DNA of 64,000 bases, taken from assembly GCF_030867095.1 (NCBI RefSeq), contig NC_081824.1, positions 167,718,933-167,782,932 of the forward strand. The letters are read 5' to 3'. Source of the stretch: Alligator mississippiensis. Taxonomy: Eukaryota > Chordata > Crocodylia > Alligatoridae. Position numbers and translations under genes: made by a program. The notes beneath the pieces are model-generated. The model saw only the letters and a list, made by a program, of their open reading frames with translations, ran no database searches and was not told the origin of the DNA. Positions 11,440 through 23,684 of the stretch are shown here, in pieces (positions within the stretch are counted from its first letter, which is position 1; every line of letters begins with the position of its first letter).

Positions 11440-11710
11440 CACTACAGCACCAGCAGCAGGCTGGAGCTTAATGATTGGGGTTGGGGTAGTCTTGGTTTTG
11501 GCTCAGAGTCAGCTGAGATTAAACTGTTTTCCATCCATTTAGTAGTTTAGCTTCACTCCAGTTGGAAGTTTCTTGGTAGTCAGATGTAGCATTGTGGTAA
11601 GGAATATTTGGAAGCGTGTTGGAGCAATGATGCAGCCTAGCTTAACTCTAGTCTTAACCAGAAAGGGATCTGTGATAGATCCGTTACTGAGAACCACCAC
11701 TTGCATACCA
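11440..11710 (-). mobile_element. Upstream part of the same LINE RT
   Basis: The - strand reads as a reverse transcriptase segment just N-terminal to the part at 9930-10923: a 'GSITDPFLVKTRVKLGCIIAP' type block, then 'MLHLTTKKLPTGVKLNY', then 'AKTKTTPTPIIKLQ'. The following position, where the family has its YADD catalytic motif, reads PAAG and abuts the hAT insertion. With the hAT element removed, the reading runs on into the 10583-10918 frame. It contains stops, so it is not functional. Confidence 0.78.
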
Positions 11711-12716
11711 TAGGGTCAAAATAGAAAGCGCTAGTATCTTCAACAGGGTGAGTTATTATAAATGGTACAGCAGTATCATTGCCTTAATAATAATGAGGAC
11801 TATTTACTATGGAATCATGGCTTTGAAACTGTCGGTACAACCTCCAAAGCAAACATCGTCTTTGCCTACACTGGCACTTTTTAGCAAACCTGCTGGACCA
11901 ACGCTGAGAAATCACTAGTGGAGTAGAGGACAGATTTTTTAACATAGTATCTTCTAACCCTGTCTCATCCAATCTATATTACTGTTCCCTCCATTGCCAC
12001 TGCTGGCACAGCTGTACCCATGCTACACTTAGCAGTGGGAAAGTACTGTAATTTACTCATATACCATGCACACCCTTCTCCCAAAAGTCAGCCCTTTAAT
12101 GTTGTAGTGGATGTCTTAAGCAGGAAGGTTGATTTTTCTTTGCTGGACTAGAAATATACAGATCCTGTGGTCTAATGCTGCCAAAATGGCTTCCACTTGT
12201 CTCTGAGCCCAGCAAGCAGAAGGGGCAGAGGCCTGTATTAACCCTCTAAAAGCTGTAACTGTTGGATGAGCAGTGTAGTTTGTGCCCAAAGGAACATTTG
12301 ATTTGCTGCAGGGCCAATAAACTGCTGCATGCGGTCTGCAGTATCTTGATGAGGCAGCACATGGTGTGGAAACAACACTTCATTCTGTAATGGGAATTAT
12401 ATAAAGAACTACTTATAGTAAAGCAGTAATAGTCTTGCTACTGCCTTTGCAAGAGTCTGTGGTCTAACTCTGTTGCTGTCCTACCACACCAGGAAGTTCC
12501 TGCTGCCTCACCTAGACAGTCTTCTGGGATACCCACTTCCTGGACAATGTAAGTTTCCAGGAGGAGTTACTCTGTCATACCATCACACGTGATTCTGGAA
12601 AAATATTTTTTTCCCTACATTCTGCCTTCAGAAAACAAGGTGCATGTTTTATTTGGGGGTGTGTTATAGGGGGGTTTCAGCATCTCATTTCCCCCCATGT
12701 GTAGATGTACACATAG
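11711..12716. other. Intergenic DNA, no gene seen
   Basis: No exon supported. Scraps of a dispersed element ('ggtgcatgtttta' near 12640, also near 2590) are present. The small minus frame at 11784-11972 is not recognisable. Confidence 0.45.
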
Positions 12717-13140
12717 GCCACGTCCAGGTAAGTGCAGCTGTGCAGTATGTGGCGCCACAGATGCATCTGCAGTGCCACATACCACACATTCAGCTGTTCT
12801 CTGCACTGCAAGTGGGGGGAGGGTGTTGCTGATCCCTGTGCCAAAAAAAAGCAGAGCAGCACACACGGGGGCAGCACATGCCGCTCAAAACTTGAGCCTG
12901 CCAGCCAGGCTGCACACAGCAGGATCACTGCTGCTGCAGCCCCAGCAGGCTCCCCAGGGCCTCAGATAAGGCTGCTGGGGCCAGCCCAGTGCTGGCCAAA
13001 GCCCCCCCCACCCCACCTGGGGTAACTTGCTTTGTGCCAGAGGGCATGTAGCACAAACATCCCCAGGGACAAACTAGTGGTGGCACGAGGTGTCCCGCTG
13101 CTAATTGTCCCCGGGGAACCAAACGTCCACACTCATGCAG
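12717..13140. repeat. Palindromic DNA repeat, limits uncertain
   Basis: The core has nested symmetry: GTATGTGGC (12745-12753) pairs perfectly with GCCACATAC (12774-12782), a 10-bp palindrome AGATGCATCT sits between them, and CAGCTG hexamers lie outside. The ends 'ggccacgtccag' and 'cgtccacactcatgc' may be remnants of inverted termini. This symmetry creates open frames on both strands that I do not accept as genes. Confidence 0.5.
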
Positions 13141-14571
13141 ATGCAGTCATAAGGACCATGCTGAGCTGGTCTCAGACTTCACAGGCTTTTGCTCTTCCAT
13201 TTTCACTCAGACGTTACGTGGGAAAGTTATTTGTGCTTTGACAAACAAAGTATTGTTTTTAAGACATTTGAAAATGTTCATTTCTTTGCTTCAGTGACTG
13301 CATAAATTGCAATTTTCTGAGAGTATTTGCCTTGAGCATTCTGACTATCATTTAAAGAGGGCATCCAGCATGTCTTGTTGATTATCACAGGGCTGCCACA
13401 TGAAGCATAATTTGGTAGCAATTTTATGATGTACCCAACTAGAATAAAATGCTTGCTTTATTAAAAAGGAATGCACCCAAGGACGGTACAGTCAGACTCG
13501 GATACAAATGTTTCACAATAGTGCACATTCTCATGAAATGATTTAGTGTCCCAGCTGGGATTCAGCTCCTTAGGAGAATTTCAGAATTGTCATTTATTGA
13601 CATGGGTTTATTTTCAGTTCAGAGAATGCCGACTTCTCAGGAAAGGAGGACAAGAGAAGGGAATGGTCTCATTCCCCCTGGTGGCTCAGGGGGGAGATGT
13701 TTGGGGGAGATTTTTTTTAGTTTTTTATCAAAGGCTTGTTCCATAAGTGCGGAATAGGGGACCTTATTGCTTTCTTTTGCTTGGGGGATCTAAAACAATA
13801 AATTGCATTTGTGAATAGGACATGCATTTTATGTGAATCTTGTAAATTTTGCTGTTCAAGATCTTCATCACCTGTAAAACTTCACTAGCGGTGTTAAGCT
13901 TATGCACATCTGGAAAGCAACAGATGGGAATAATTTTCATTAAAAAAATATGACATGGAAAAAGAGCATATGTTTTAGTAATATAGTGTCTTTTTGTAAA
14001 TGGATGTTATTCCAAAGAGTAATTTTGATTAGTTGTTTTTCTATTTTGTTCAAGGTCTAAAGTGATCAGATATTTCCTTGGCAGCAAGGTACACATTTTC
14101 CAGTGACTGATTATCATAATAAAAAAAAATACTGGATCACCTTATTGGCTCTCTGTTTACTTTTGCACTTTTAGAAACTAATTCCTTATGCTTGATAAAA
14201 TGCAGCACTTATGGATCAGTATGTGCCTTTGTGACTTATCTACAGGGCAGTATATGCCAGCAGGGGAACTTGTGGAAATGAAACTGAATGATTTACAGAA
14301 GTTTTAATTGTCAAACAGTGGAAATTAGATTTAGATTCCTACATAAGAAATTAACCAGCATCAGCGAAATATGAGCACAACCAAGGGTGCTATGTTCATA
14401 ACTGGACATAGTGTGCTTTACTATCATTCTTGCAGGAAGACTACCATATTTACTCGATTCTGAGATGAAGTCCCTCCTGCCCCCCCACCCATTTAACATG
14501 GGGAGAAAAGCTCTTCACCTTCGAATTGTTGGTGAGGGAGGGGCTGCTGTGGCTCTGGCTCCACCCTAGGG
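13141..14571. other. Intergenic DNA, no gene seen
   Basis: No supported exon. Near 14447 'accatatttactcgattctg' resembles the end of a common reptilian DNA repeat, but I could not define an element. Confidence 0.45.
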
Positions 14572-15360
14572 TGGCCATTGGTCATGTTTTATACCGGACT
14601 GTCCCATTTTTAAATGCTTTGTCCCCTGCCCATTTCTGAATGAGGAAGAACTGCAAAAAGTCCTTTTTTTCAGTTCATTGGTAGAAATGCATATAGATCA
14701 TGTGTCCTCATGATTTTATTGGCTGTGCCTAGAGGTAGAAGGGTGCACAACCAGGAGGCAGGTGGCCTGGTTCCAAGCCAGCCAGGGAGGGAAGGAGGGA
14801 CCTTTTTGTGGTGGTCCCACCTCTTGCCAGTGATTGGCCAAGGGAGGCAGCAGTACCCCCCCAGTCCCCCAAGGGGGTGTGTCAGTGGCTACCCTACTCC
14901 AGCCTCTATCTGGGGTCAGAGCCATAGCCACAGCTCCTGCCTGGGCCCCCCTCCCTCTGCTGCTTCTACACCCTGATATCTCCCCTCTGCAGCATCTTCT
15001 CCCCCTGCCCCCCAACCCCTTACCAGCAGGCTGTGTCCTTGCTACAGCCTGGGGCACTGAGCACAGCTCTAGCCCAGCCGTGAAGCAGCAGGGTGCAGAC
15101 CAGATGGCTGCTATGGGGCTAGGCTGGGGCACTGCTTGGTGCCCAGTTTGTCATCGCAGAGCAAGGGCAAGGTGGGGAGAGAGCACGGAGCAGAGAGGCT
15201 GGGGAAAGGGGGGAGAAAAGAGGGAGAAGGTGGGGAACAGAGGCTGGGGGAAGAGGAGGAGCAGAGTAGGGAGGGAGCCCAAGGCAGCAGAGGTGGCAGG
15301 GGGCAGAGGGCAAGCTGCTTAACCTCCCCATCTGCCTTCCCACTGCCTGCCTCCCTGCAG
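14572..15360. repeat. GC-rich probable DNA-element interior with polypurine tract
   Basis: It begins with 'tagggtggccattggtcatg', resembling the terminus of an old reptilian DNA element ('tagggtgaccag' type). The following 600 bp are GC-rich and carry overlapping open frames on both strands (up to 162 codons) without any family signature. A strongly purine-biased stretch lies at about 15168-15310. I found no matching right terminus, so the element assignment is tentative. Confidence 0.4.
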
Positions 15361-17111
15361 TGGTGGAGGGATGAATTAAAAACAACCCTCCAATAATTAG
15401 ATTATTCACATGGAAAATTATTTTTAAAATTATAAATTTCCATGCATCTTAAATTTGAGTAAATAGAGAATTAAAATGTTAGAGAGCAGTACATATAAGT
15501 ATGTATGCATGTGTGTGGACAGGAGCTGCCCCTCCCACATGCATATGTATATGGCGGATAGAGAAAATATAACCATTTCTTCTGCTTTGAAACTTGAGTC
15601 ACACTCCAAAAAAATGCCAACTTCTAATTTATATAATGTAGACACACATAAATGCAACCATGAGTATTTTGTTTTGGTCTGCTAGAATTGGCTGCATGCT
15701 TTATTATTTCTAGATTGGAAATTCAACTTAACTTAAAACATATTTTGAAATTTCTCAACACTTGCAACATTTTTCTGAGAGACGGCCATTACTGATTCTC
15801 AGAAAATACTCAAGTTTACTTTCTCACACAACTGAAAGCTTTTCTTCTGTTAGGACGAATGGGCTACTTCCATCCATTTTCTTTTTGTGGCCAGTGAAAA
15901 TGGGTAAAAAATACTTTTATTGACTTGCTTATGTACCCATTGGTACCCAAAATCAGCCACTCTCTCTTTAATGGAAACAAGCACACATTTAAAGTTAAAC
16001 ATACGAAGGGAGGGGAGGGGAAATACATAGGGATGGGGCTTAGGGAAAACATGCTACTGAGTAGAGGCCATGGGCATGTGTACATTTGTACATAGCCCAG
16101 CATATTCATGTTCCTATTCTAATACTGGTCTATGACTGCACCTGCCACACAAACAAAAATAACAGTAATAATCAAACCTCAGCAAAGTTGCCTGGAAACT
16201 AATTAAAAAACATGATCTGCATACAGTAAGAATTTAAGATTAAAGCTCAGCTACTGGCTGAGCCATGGGCTTTTTTTGTATCCATCAGATCTGTGCATGG
16301 AACAAACCAACAAGGAGAGGAGTTTTTGGTGCCTTAGTGTTACCATTCTCCCTTTTCCCCTGAACTTTTAGGAAAGGCTTTGCATGTCCTGGGACAGCAC
16401 AGGGGAAAGGAGTTGTCAACATAGGAGGAAGACGTGCCTAGCCGAGGAGAAACTGTCATTCCTGCTCTAACCCCACAGAAAATACCTGGAAAAGATCATA
16501 CAACCCCCTGTTGCATCATCTTTATTAACAAACCCCCCCCTCTCAAAGGATCCCTTGGACATCCAAATCAAAGCCATGCCAGCAGAGAGCTTGGAAGGAG
16601 GGGTCTGCAAGTGACCAAAGCTGAAACACAGATAGCTAGGGACACCTGGATGGAGAACTCTGGCTTCTCATGAATCTGCTAATTAGGGCATGGGGGTGAA
16701 GGAGAGTCCTGCAGGCTTCACGCTTGGGAAGCAAGCTGTAACATCCACATCTCAACCGCTTGCTGTGGAAATTCCTGCAACGAAAGCCTCATAAGAAGTT
16801 GCTTCCCTCAGCTTTGTGTATGGAAGGGAAAGTCTCTTTGGCCTTATGTTAAGTCAAGGGTAAGACTGCAAAGTTAAGATTATAGAAAGCAAGAAGAAAA
16901 AAAATAAATGCAAAAGCTAGCTTCCTATAGCAATAGGAATTCAGCTGCACTGCAGCATGCTTTTCTTTGAGGAGGGAGATAAGAGTACATGCTAAATGCA
17001 CAGGCCAATACAATGCCATGTAGACACTGAGATAGAGAGAGTCAGTAAGGCAATGTGAAGAAAGCTAAATTGTGAGATTTTGAACCTTTGCAATTCTTTA
17101 GTTTTTGTAAC
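15361..17111. other. Intergenic DNA, no gene seen
   Basis: AT-rich sequence with no exon that I can support. No transposon end was recognised. Confidence 0.5.
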
Positions 17112-18158
17112 TGTAACAGGAGGGACATCAGGGTCGCTGTGCTTTCCCCTGCTGCCTCTTTCACCGTGCCAAGCGGCTGTCTTGTACCCTCCGATTCTCA
17201 CCCGCCACGTCCTTGGATTTTTTTATTTTTTTTTTTTATATTTTATAGGGAGGCTACCTTCTGTCCTCTTGGCCACGGTTCTCCTGTCATGGGTGTCCCA
17301 TGTACCCAAGCTTTATGGGCTATATGTGGCTCCTACCACCCCAATACCACGCCCCAAGCCTCGCAGATTTAATCGACATTGTTCTGTCCCTCTCTCTATC
17401 TTTGCGGCCTCTCTAGCGCTTGGACTCCCTGCAGCCCCATCTCTCACTCTCCGGGGCTCTCTCTATAATGCTGCTTTGTCTCAGGGCCTTCTCAATAACG
17501 CCGCCCTTCTCTCGGGGCTTCTCAGTGACATCCCCTTCTCTCGGGACTCACCACGCCCACCCTGGGGCTCTGCAGTAACCCTGTCCTTCTCTGGGGCTCA
17601 CCATGCCCGCACAGGCCTTCTCAGTGACACCGCCCCCTTTTCCAGGGCTCACCACACCCACACTGGGGCTTCTCAATTGCCCCTCTCTGGGGCTGGGGTC
17701 TGTACACCCCAAATGCTGCACCCTCACTGGCCCTGGGGTCCCCACTCTACTGTGGGTCCCCTATGAGGCCTCCTCCAACCCCTAATAGCCTCTCCCCAAC
17801 CACCGGTCACAAACAACAACATAAACACAAGCCCCCGCACTACAACACAAACATAAGCCTCCAGCCAAACTACGCTCAGGCCTACCAGGGTTCTCTATCC
17901 CACCATGGTGGCCAACGCTGCTCTAGCCTCCCAGCTCAGATTCTCTTTTCTGGCAGGGAGCTCTTTCTTCCCTAGGTGCTGGTAGCGAACTGCCGCCTAG
18001 CCTCCCGCCTGTGGTTTATATAGGAGCCAGGCCCTGCCCCTTCTTGTCAGCTGGCTAGGCAGGTGTGGATCATTAGCTCCCTCTAGTTACCTCAGCACCT
18101 GGCACCTGAGGAGTCTTCCTGGCTCTCTCAGTAGCAGGCACCTTAGTGCCCTGCTACA
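17112..18158 (-). mobile_element. Solo LTR (1047 bp) with 5-bp target duplication
   Basis: On the - strand the element starts TGTAGCAGG and ends CCTGTTACA, a 9-bp inverted pair with the TG...CA ends of LTRs. It is flanked by a perfect GTAAC duplication (17107-17111 and 18159-18163). A promoter-like 'cctatataaacc' occurs on the - strand near 18015, about 140 bp from the 5' end. An AATAAA-containing A-rich stretch lies near 17225, about 110 bp before the 3' end. No internal retroviral genes are present, so it is a solo LTR. About 17420-17745 is a degenerate tandem repeat of 'ggggctcacca/ggccttctcagtgac' units, which opens a 228-codon chance frame on the + strand. ERV or Gypsy origin is not resolved. 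Confidence 0.82.
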
Positions 18159-18219
18159 GTAACTATAACAATGAAATAAGAAAGTTGCATCACCACAGAG
18201 TTTCTTTGGTTTAAATTGA

Positions 18220-18425
18220 GAATATATTTCAGGTGCTGAATGCAGTTAGAGACTAGGATTTTTTTCAGGGTGATATTTTTATTGGGCCAACTGCATGGTT
18301 GGAATAAAATTAGACAAGCTTTTGACTGCAGGATATTCTTCATTGGGTCACCCTGATATCACCCCCAAAAAATCCTTGGCATACTGCGTGGACTATCATG
18401 GCTACATCACTCTAACACTACCTTA
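18220..18425. repeat. Dispersed retroposon-like repeat
   Basis: 'tttattgggccaact' is followed by 'acaagcttttgactgcagg' and 'atggctacatcactctaaca'. Each resembles a segment of a dispersed repeat seen again near 20535 and 40405. It is a degenerate copy with approximate ends. Confidence 0.5.
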
Positions 18426-18604
18426 GTAATGTTAGCATGTAAAGCCCCAATTCAATAAAGGAAATCTTTTCCCACTTCAGCAAAACAGTTAAAAGTGTGC
18501 CATTGACTTCAGCAGAATTCAAACAGAAGTGTTCTTCTGGTGAAGTCAATGGAATGAATCCCATGTTTCAAGTTAAGCATACAGTTATATACTTTGTTGG
18601 ATCA
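18426..18604. repeat. Fragment of an ancient palindromic repeat
   Basis: 'ccattgacttcagcag' and 'gaagtcaatgg' are inverted copies of each other, followed by 'caagttaagcat'. The same vocabulary occurs near 33110 and 49720. Confidence 0.45.
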
Positions 18605-18920
18605 TGGGCCAGATCCAGCCTGTGGAGCCATGGAATCTGGCCTGCAGGGCTCCTCACAGTTTGGGAACTTTGGCAGTAGGGGCTGGTGGCAATGAATACT
18701 GCCACCCCTTTTCCATTGCCAAACTTTCAAGCCCCGCACAGCTGAATTGGGTGGGCTACTGCCATGTGGCTGGATTGGGCCTTGGCTGTGCTTGCCCCAC
18801 ACACTGGATTGGGGTGCACCCTGCACACTGAAGCAAGCCCACCAGCTGAATCCAAGCCATGGACAGACGTGGCACCACCCATCCAGCCACTGTGGCTAAA
18901 AGTTTGGGCACCGCTGGCGA
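18605..18920. mobile_element. hAT-like element fragment
   Basis: The right end 'gtttgggcaccgctg' resembles a hAT terminus in reverse complement (CAGCGGTGCCCAAAC). The body ('gggccagatccagcctgtgg') is like other GC-rich hAT-derived repeats here. No matching left terminus or duplication found, so it appears truncated. Confidence 0.5.
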
Positions 18921-20534
18921 AGCAATTACAAAACTGGTTTTGGATATTGTTTCACTGGGCTGAACGAGATAGGGTAGGAGCAGATTGGATTATCATTGTG
19001 ATTGCATCATCTTGGTAGCTGACAAAGATAGAAATATTTGTATATAGAAAGCTCAGGACTTGTACCATATACAGCAGCAGAATGCAGCAAAAGTGGTCGA
19101 GGACTGCCAGGCCATGGGCACAGCTTTCTTTTATTTTCTGTGGCTAGTCAATATTTCATGATTTTCTGATGTGTGAAGCATGTCAGTCTCCTTCTAACAG
19201 GTGCCTGTTCTGTGTGGCTCTTGGGCAGGTACATATGTATGTCACAAAAGGACAGGGATTCTGTTGGCATCTGCTTAAAATCTTAGCAGATGCCAAGCAA
19301 GCATGCTCAGAATTGCTTAGAACTTTATTTTTATCCTGCTTATTTTGTTTTCAAGTTAGGACATGTGCATACACCAGAATTAGTGCTATTTACAGGCCAG
19401 GTTTCAAAGTCCAGTTATTTTTGAATTAGCTATGTCAAAAAAGCATGATGGTGGTGTTTGGTTGTGATCCTGTTCTGATTTGCTTTTGAAAGTGGAAAAT
19501 TAAAGACGCTGGGTTTTTTCTTTTAGAAGGTAGCTATAAGACGTAAAAACACAACAAAAACACATTTCATGCTTTGAGATCAGACCTAGGAAAATGCAAC
19601 CTCCAAAAAGTGATTTTCTGTTGTTTTTTGGCAATGTCAGGATTGGGTAAAAACTAATTGATAATTGAAATGGCCTGAAGCATAGTATTTTCAGCTAAGC
19701 AGATACCGTGCAATTTTTAAATTATTGACTCATCTGATAGCTTTGAAATCTACCCCTGTGGTAGATTTAGGATATCTTTGTGTTAGACTCACAAACAGTC
19801 CTTATTTTAGACAGTTTGCCATCCAGGGTCTTGTTCTGATTGGCACCCCTGAAACCTGGTTGACTTCAAGGGATTTCTTTTGCAGTTGTATGATCAGGGT
19901 CGAAGTGACAGACTGGATGCAACAGGTGAATAAGACCGTGAGAGGGAGTGGATGAGGTGGAGGGAATGGAATTATGGCACACGAGTGCTTAGCATGAAAG
20001 TAGAAGTCTTAGCTTACTACTTACCTAATCGGTGTGGATTGAACTGATTGGTATGTACTATAGTGCATGGGGGACTTAAGGAAGGATGGAAGAAGATAAA
20101 GTGTCAACTTTACAAATTTTGATAAGGAGCTTTCCTCTGGCATAAAACATGATATGAGAGAGGGCATAAATGTGCCCTTTTGGGAAAAGCAGGCTGTTGG
20201 AGTAGTGGTTACAGTGGATTGCTTGGTTAAGCTCATGTTCAGGTTATACCGTTTTTCATTTATTTCAAATGTGTGGGCGAGCAAAAATAAATAAATACAT
20301 ACATACATTGTAAAACTGTTTTGTTAAGTGGCTCAAGTATTTCCATGCTCAGTCACAGGGACCTGAAATTTGTCAGGGAGCTAAGCCTGCTGCAAAGGAT
20401 ATGCTTTTTGCAGTTCTGATGAAAACTTGCCCAAAATTGCCTGTAACGTGAGCCTCTGGGGGAAAAAAAATCAGATGGGTCATGCTTCAGAGAGACTTGG
20501 TAATTCTTTCTGTATTTAGTCCATTCATAGTATT
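18921..20534. other. Intergenic DNA, no gene seen
   Basis: No exon or bounded repeat recognised. Short frames at 19169-19429 and 20021-20308 have no family signature. Confidence 0.5.
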
Positions 20535-20630
20535 TGACAAAGTATGTTGAAACCTGCAAAAGCTCATGCCTCTCTGAATGAGTTAGTCTAGAAGGTGCTA
20601 CCCTGCTCTGCTTTCTGCCTATTCCTCCAA
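20535..20630 (+). repeat. Dispersed retroposon-like repeat
   Basis: 'gcaaaagctcatgcctctctgaatgagttagtctagaaggtgc', read in pieces, shares the 'aagctyatgc...agttagtct...ggtgctac' signature with the copy at 40405-40520. Short and diverged. Confidence 0.5.
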
Positions 20631-21444
20631 AATTTCTATAAACAGCATACTTCATTTCCTCACAGCTCCAAGACTGTGCCTGAAACATCTCTACAGAAAA
20701 AGTGAGCAGGCTATGCCCCGCTTGCAGAGACTAATGCTGCTTCTGTCAGTCAGAAGGTCACTTGGTATTGGAGACAGGAATTAATGAGAAGGCTAGCTCT
20801 CCTGCGCTCTTAGTTCTCCCCTGCTATCGCCCAGACAGAAAGGAGGAGAAGCAGGAAGCAATGTGACATGAATGGAAAGGAGTGAGGAAAGTAAGTGGAA
20901 GCTGAACCAGGGCAATCTAGCCCTATTAAAATCACAGGTAACTTTCTCTGGCATAACTCTCACCTCCAGGTAACTGCAGGCACAGATATTTTTACTGTGA
21001 AGCACCCCAGGTGCAGTAAGTTTCTTTTCCCTATTAACTAAGGGCCTGGATCATATGCCCCAAATTAATATGGGCTGGAGAGTCACCAGAAGAGCAGAAA
21101 CTGTTCATGTGTCTTCAATGAACAGGGACACGGCTTTACCTCCCCTCAGCTATTTTGTAGTAACTGTGTACTCTTACCCTGTGGTGACTGCTAAGTGAAA
21201 CAAGGCTAAATTGCCGTGGCTTGGCTTTTATTTGGGAGATATTTGGGGCCCACCTACAGATCACATACACCTACTGTAGGTAAGCTGCAGCTAAAGCATA
21301 TGCTCCCTTTTAAATTATGGGCATACAGGGAAACTGCAGACTCAGGAAAATCTGGGGCCCGTGGGACTCGCCTTCTCCTTCAGAACTGCTTTGACCCCAC
21401 TAAGGGTTTGGAACCACTGGCTTAGGGGCAGGAGTACATGGGGG
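20631..21444. other. Intergenic DNA with an orphan hAT terminus
   Basis: No gene seen. At 21405-21419 'gggtttggaaccactg' looks like a hAT right terminus (CAGTGGTTCCAAACCC in reverse), but I found no left partner, so the element it belonged to is undefined. Confidence 0.45.
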
Positions 21445-21622
21445 CAGGGTTTGAATTACAGGGGAGTTTGGAGGGGCTGAGCTCACCCCTAAAAGATGAG
21501 AGCCTCCCCATAAGATTTGAAAAGCCTGGGGGGTCTTCGATTTTATTAGGGCATCATGATGGGCAGCCCATTTTTTTTTGCAGATCCCTCCCTTCAAGAG
21601 TCTAAGTGTAATTCAAACCCTG
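21445..21622. mobile_element. Short hAT MITE with perfect 16-bp inverted termini
   Basis: Left CAGGGTTTGAATTACA and right TGTAATTCAAACCCTG are perfect reverse complements. Flanks CATGGGGG (21437-21444) and GATGGGGG (21623-21630) agree at 7 of 8 bases. At 178 bp with no coding capacity, this is a deletion-derived non-autonomous element. Intact termini suggest it is among the younger elements. Confidence 0.85.
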
Positions 21623-21630
21623 GATGGGGG

Positions 21631-22610
21631 TATTTCTAAGAATGACAGGACAACAGAGGTAGTTGAGGGGTGGGCAGGAAGAGAAGTCTACAGCTATTAA
21701 GAGTACGCTTCTACACAGATTTGGATTTGAACCTACAAATCTGAACCTCAGTATTTCTTTGCTGTCTAACAAATAGCTTTGAAATTCACTGGCAGAATAG
21801 GCCTCTGTTCTCCTTTAGTGACAGGTCCACGTGGGAGATAATAGCTTCCTAGTGCATAGAGTTTCTCTATTAGCTGAAATGCTCAAGGACTAGGGTGTGG
21901 ATCTGAAGATTGCTATTCTGTTTATGTCCCAAGTGTGGGGTCAATATGTGAAGCAACTTTAGCTTTTCATGTAATGGGCTAAAAATATGTTACAGGTGCA
22001 AATCAAATCACTGAAAAGTTGGGAATGCCAGCATTAAGGTTGCCTGTGAAATACTTTTTAGTCCTTTTATGCATGTCCCTTATGATACAACATAAGCTTA
22101 CAATTATGCCCTAGTCACAATAGCAAGTATTAGCCCTGTTTGTGTCTTTTATATGGTTTATAATAAGAACCACAGTAATCATTTTTAACATGGTCACAAC
22201 TCACAAAAAAAGAATTGGAGCCTGGCTAACTGACTGCTTTGGTGAACTAGAAAGACTTGCATGTGCACCTTTTTGGTTATTTGAAACTGCAAACATACTT
22301 GCTTTAAAGAAACAAAAACACCACCAACAAAACACCCTTAAGCTACAGCCAGACACAAGAAAACTGACTTTCAGCACAACAGCTTTATAGGAATGCCTTC
22401 TAATTTCCAGAATTACAGTTACAGTATGTATTGGCCAAATTAAAATCTTTGGCATTAAATCCTGGGTCTGATTGGTAAATACAGGGATAAATATGTCTAC
22501 TTTTATTAAGCTGCTTTAGTTTTTCTTTTGGGACCTGTTTAATAAAATGCAAATTTGATTATAATCAATGAGATAAATGCATAATAAATATAAGAACATG
22601 ATTACACAGG
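21631..22610. other. Intergenic DNA, no gene seen
   Basis: AT-rich, no exon or defined repeat recognised. Confidence 0.5.
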
Positions 22611-23684
22611 AATGTGGGTGGCAAATTGGCTTAGGGGTCGCACCCAGAGAGTGGTGGTGGACAGGTCGGTATTGACCTGGAAAGAGGTGGGCAGTGGAGT
22701 CCCACAAAGCTCGGTCCTTGGACCGGTGCTATTCAATGTCTTCATCAGTGACTTGGATGAGGGCATGGAAAGCACTCTGTTAAAACCCACAGATGATACC
22801 AAATTATGGGGTAAAGTTAACACACCAGAGGGTAGGGAATGAATCCAGGTGGATCTGGACAGGTTGGAAAAGTGGGTGGAACAGAATAGGATGCAGTTCA
22901 ATAAGGACAAATACAAGATGCTGCACCTAGGGAGAAGGAATCACCAACACACTTACAGGCTGGGGGATGACCTTCTCAGCAGCATAGCAGTGGAAAAGGA
23001 TCTTGGAGTCATAGTTGACTCCAAGATGAACATGAGTCGTCAATGTGACGAAGTGGTCAGTAAAGTTAACTGCACTTTATCATGCATTAGCAGGTGCATG
23101 ACAAACAGGTCCAGGGAGGTGATATTTCCCCTTTATGCGGCATTGGTCAGGCCATAGTTGGAGTACTGTGTCCAGTTTTAGGTGCCACACTTCAAGAGGG
23201 ATACAGACAACCTCAAGAGGGTTCAGAGGACGGCCACTCGTATGGTTAGGGGCCTGCAGGCAAAGCCCTACGAGGAGAGATTGAGGGACCTGGAACTCTT
23301 CAGCCTCCTCAAGAGAAGGCTGAGAGGTGATCTTGTGGCTACATACAAATTCATCTGTGGGGAGGAGGGGGATGCAGCAAGGAATAGGAGATGCTCTGTT
23401 TACCAGGGCACCCCTTGGAGTAACTAGGAGTAACAACAGCCACAAACTGATGGAGAGCAGATTTAGGTTAGACATCAGGAAGAACTTCTTTATGGTAAGG
23501 GTTGCCAGAATCTGGAATGGGCTTCCAAGGAAGGTGATGCTCTCCCCTACCTTGGGTGTCTTTAGGAGGAGGCTAGACATGCACCTGGCTGGGGTCGTCT
23601 GACTCCAGTGCTCTTTCCTGCCCAGGGCAGGGCATCGGACTCGATGAGCTGCTAAGACCGAAACATCTATGAATCTATGAACAT
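22611..23684 (+). mobile_element. CR1 LINE, 5'-truncated, broken RT and 3' end
   Basis: About 1.07 kb of CR1 covering the C-terminal half of ORF2 and the 3' end. The frame shows [20 protein letters not shown], then PTDDTKLWG, where the RT catalytic motif is normally ADD, then NRMQFNKDKYKMLHLG and RNRSREVIF-type blocks. Stops after the RT motif and after LVRP, and later frame changes, make it non-functional. It ends at the CR1 3' signature 'tctatgaatctatga' near 23682. 5' truncation through the RT domain is typical of CR1 insertion. Confidence 0.93.

Noticed and set aside
14716-15409. Overlapping frames of 138, 162 and 96 codons on both strands
   Set aside because: GC-rich, purine-biased repeat-like DNA; the products are low-complexity Gly/Arg/Glu or Pro/Ser sequences.
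17080-17766. A 228-codon + strand frame
   Set aside because: It lies in the tandem-repeat part of a solo LTR, is antisense to it, and has no recognisable motif.
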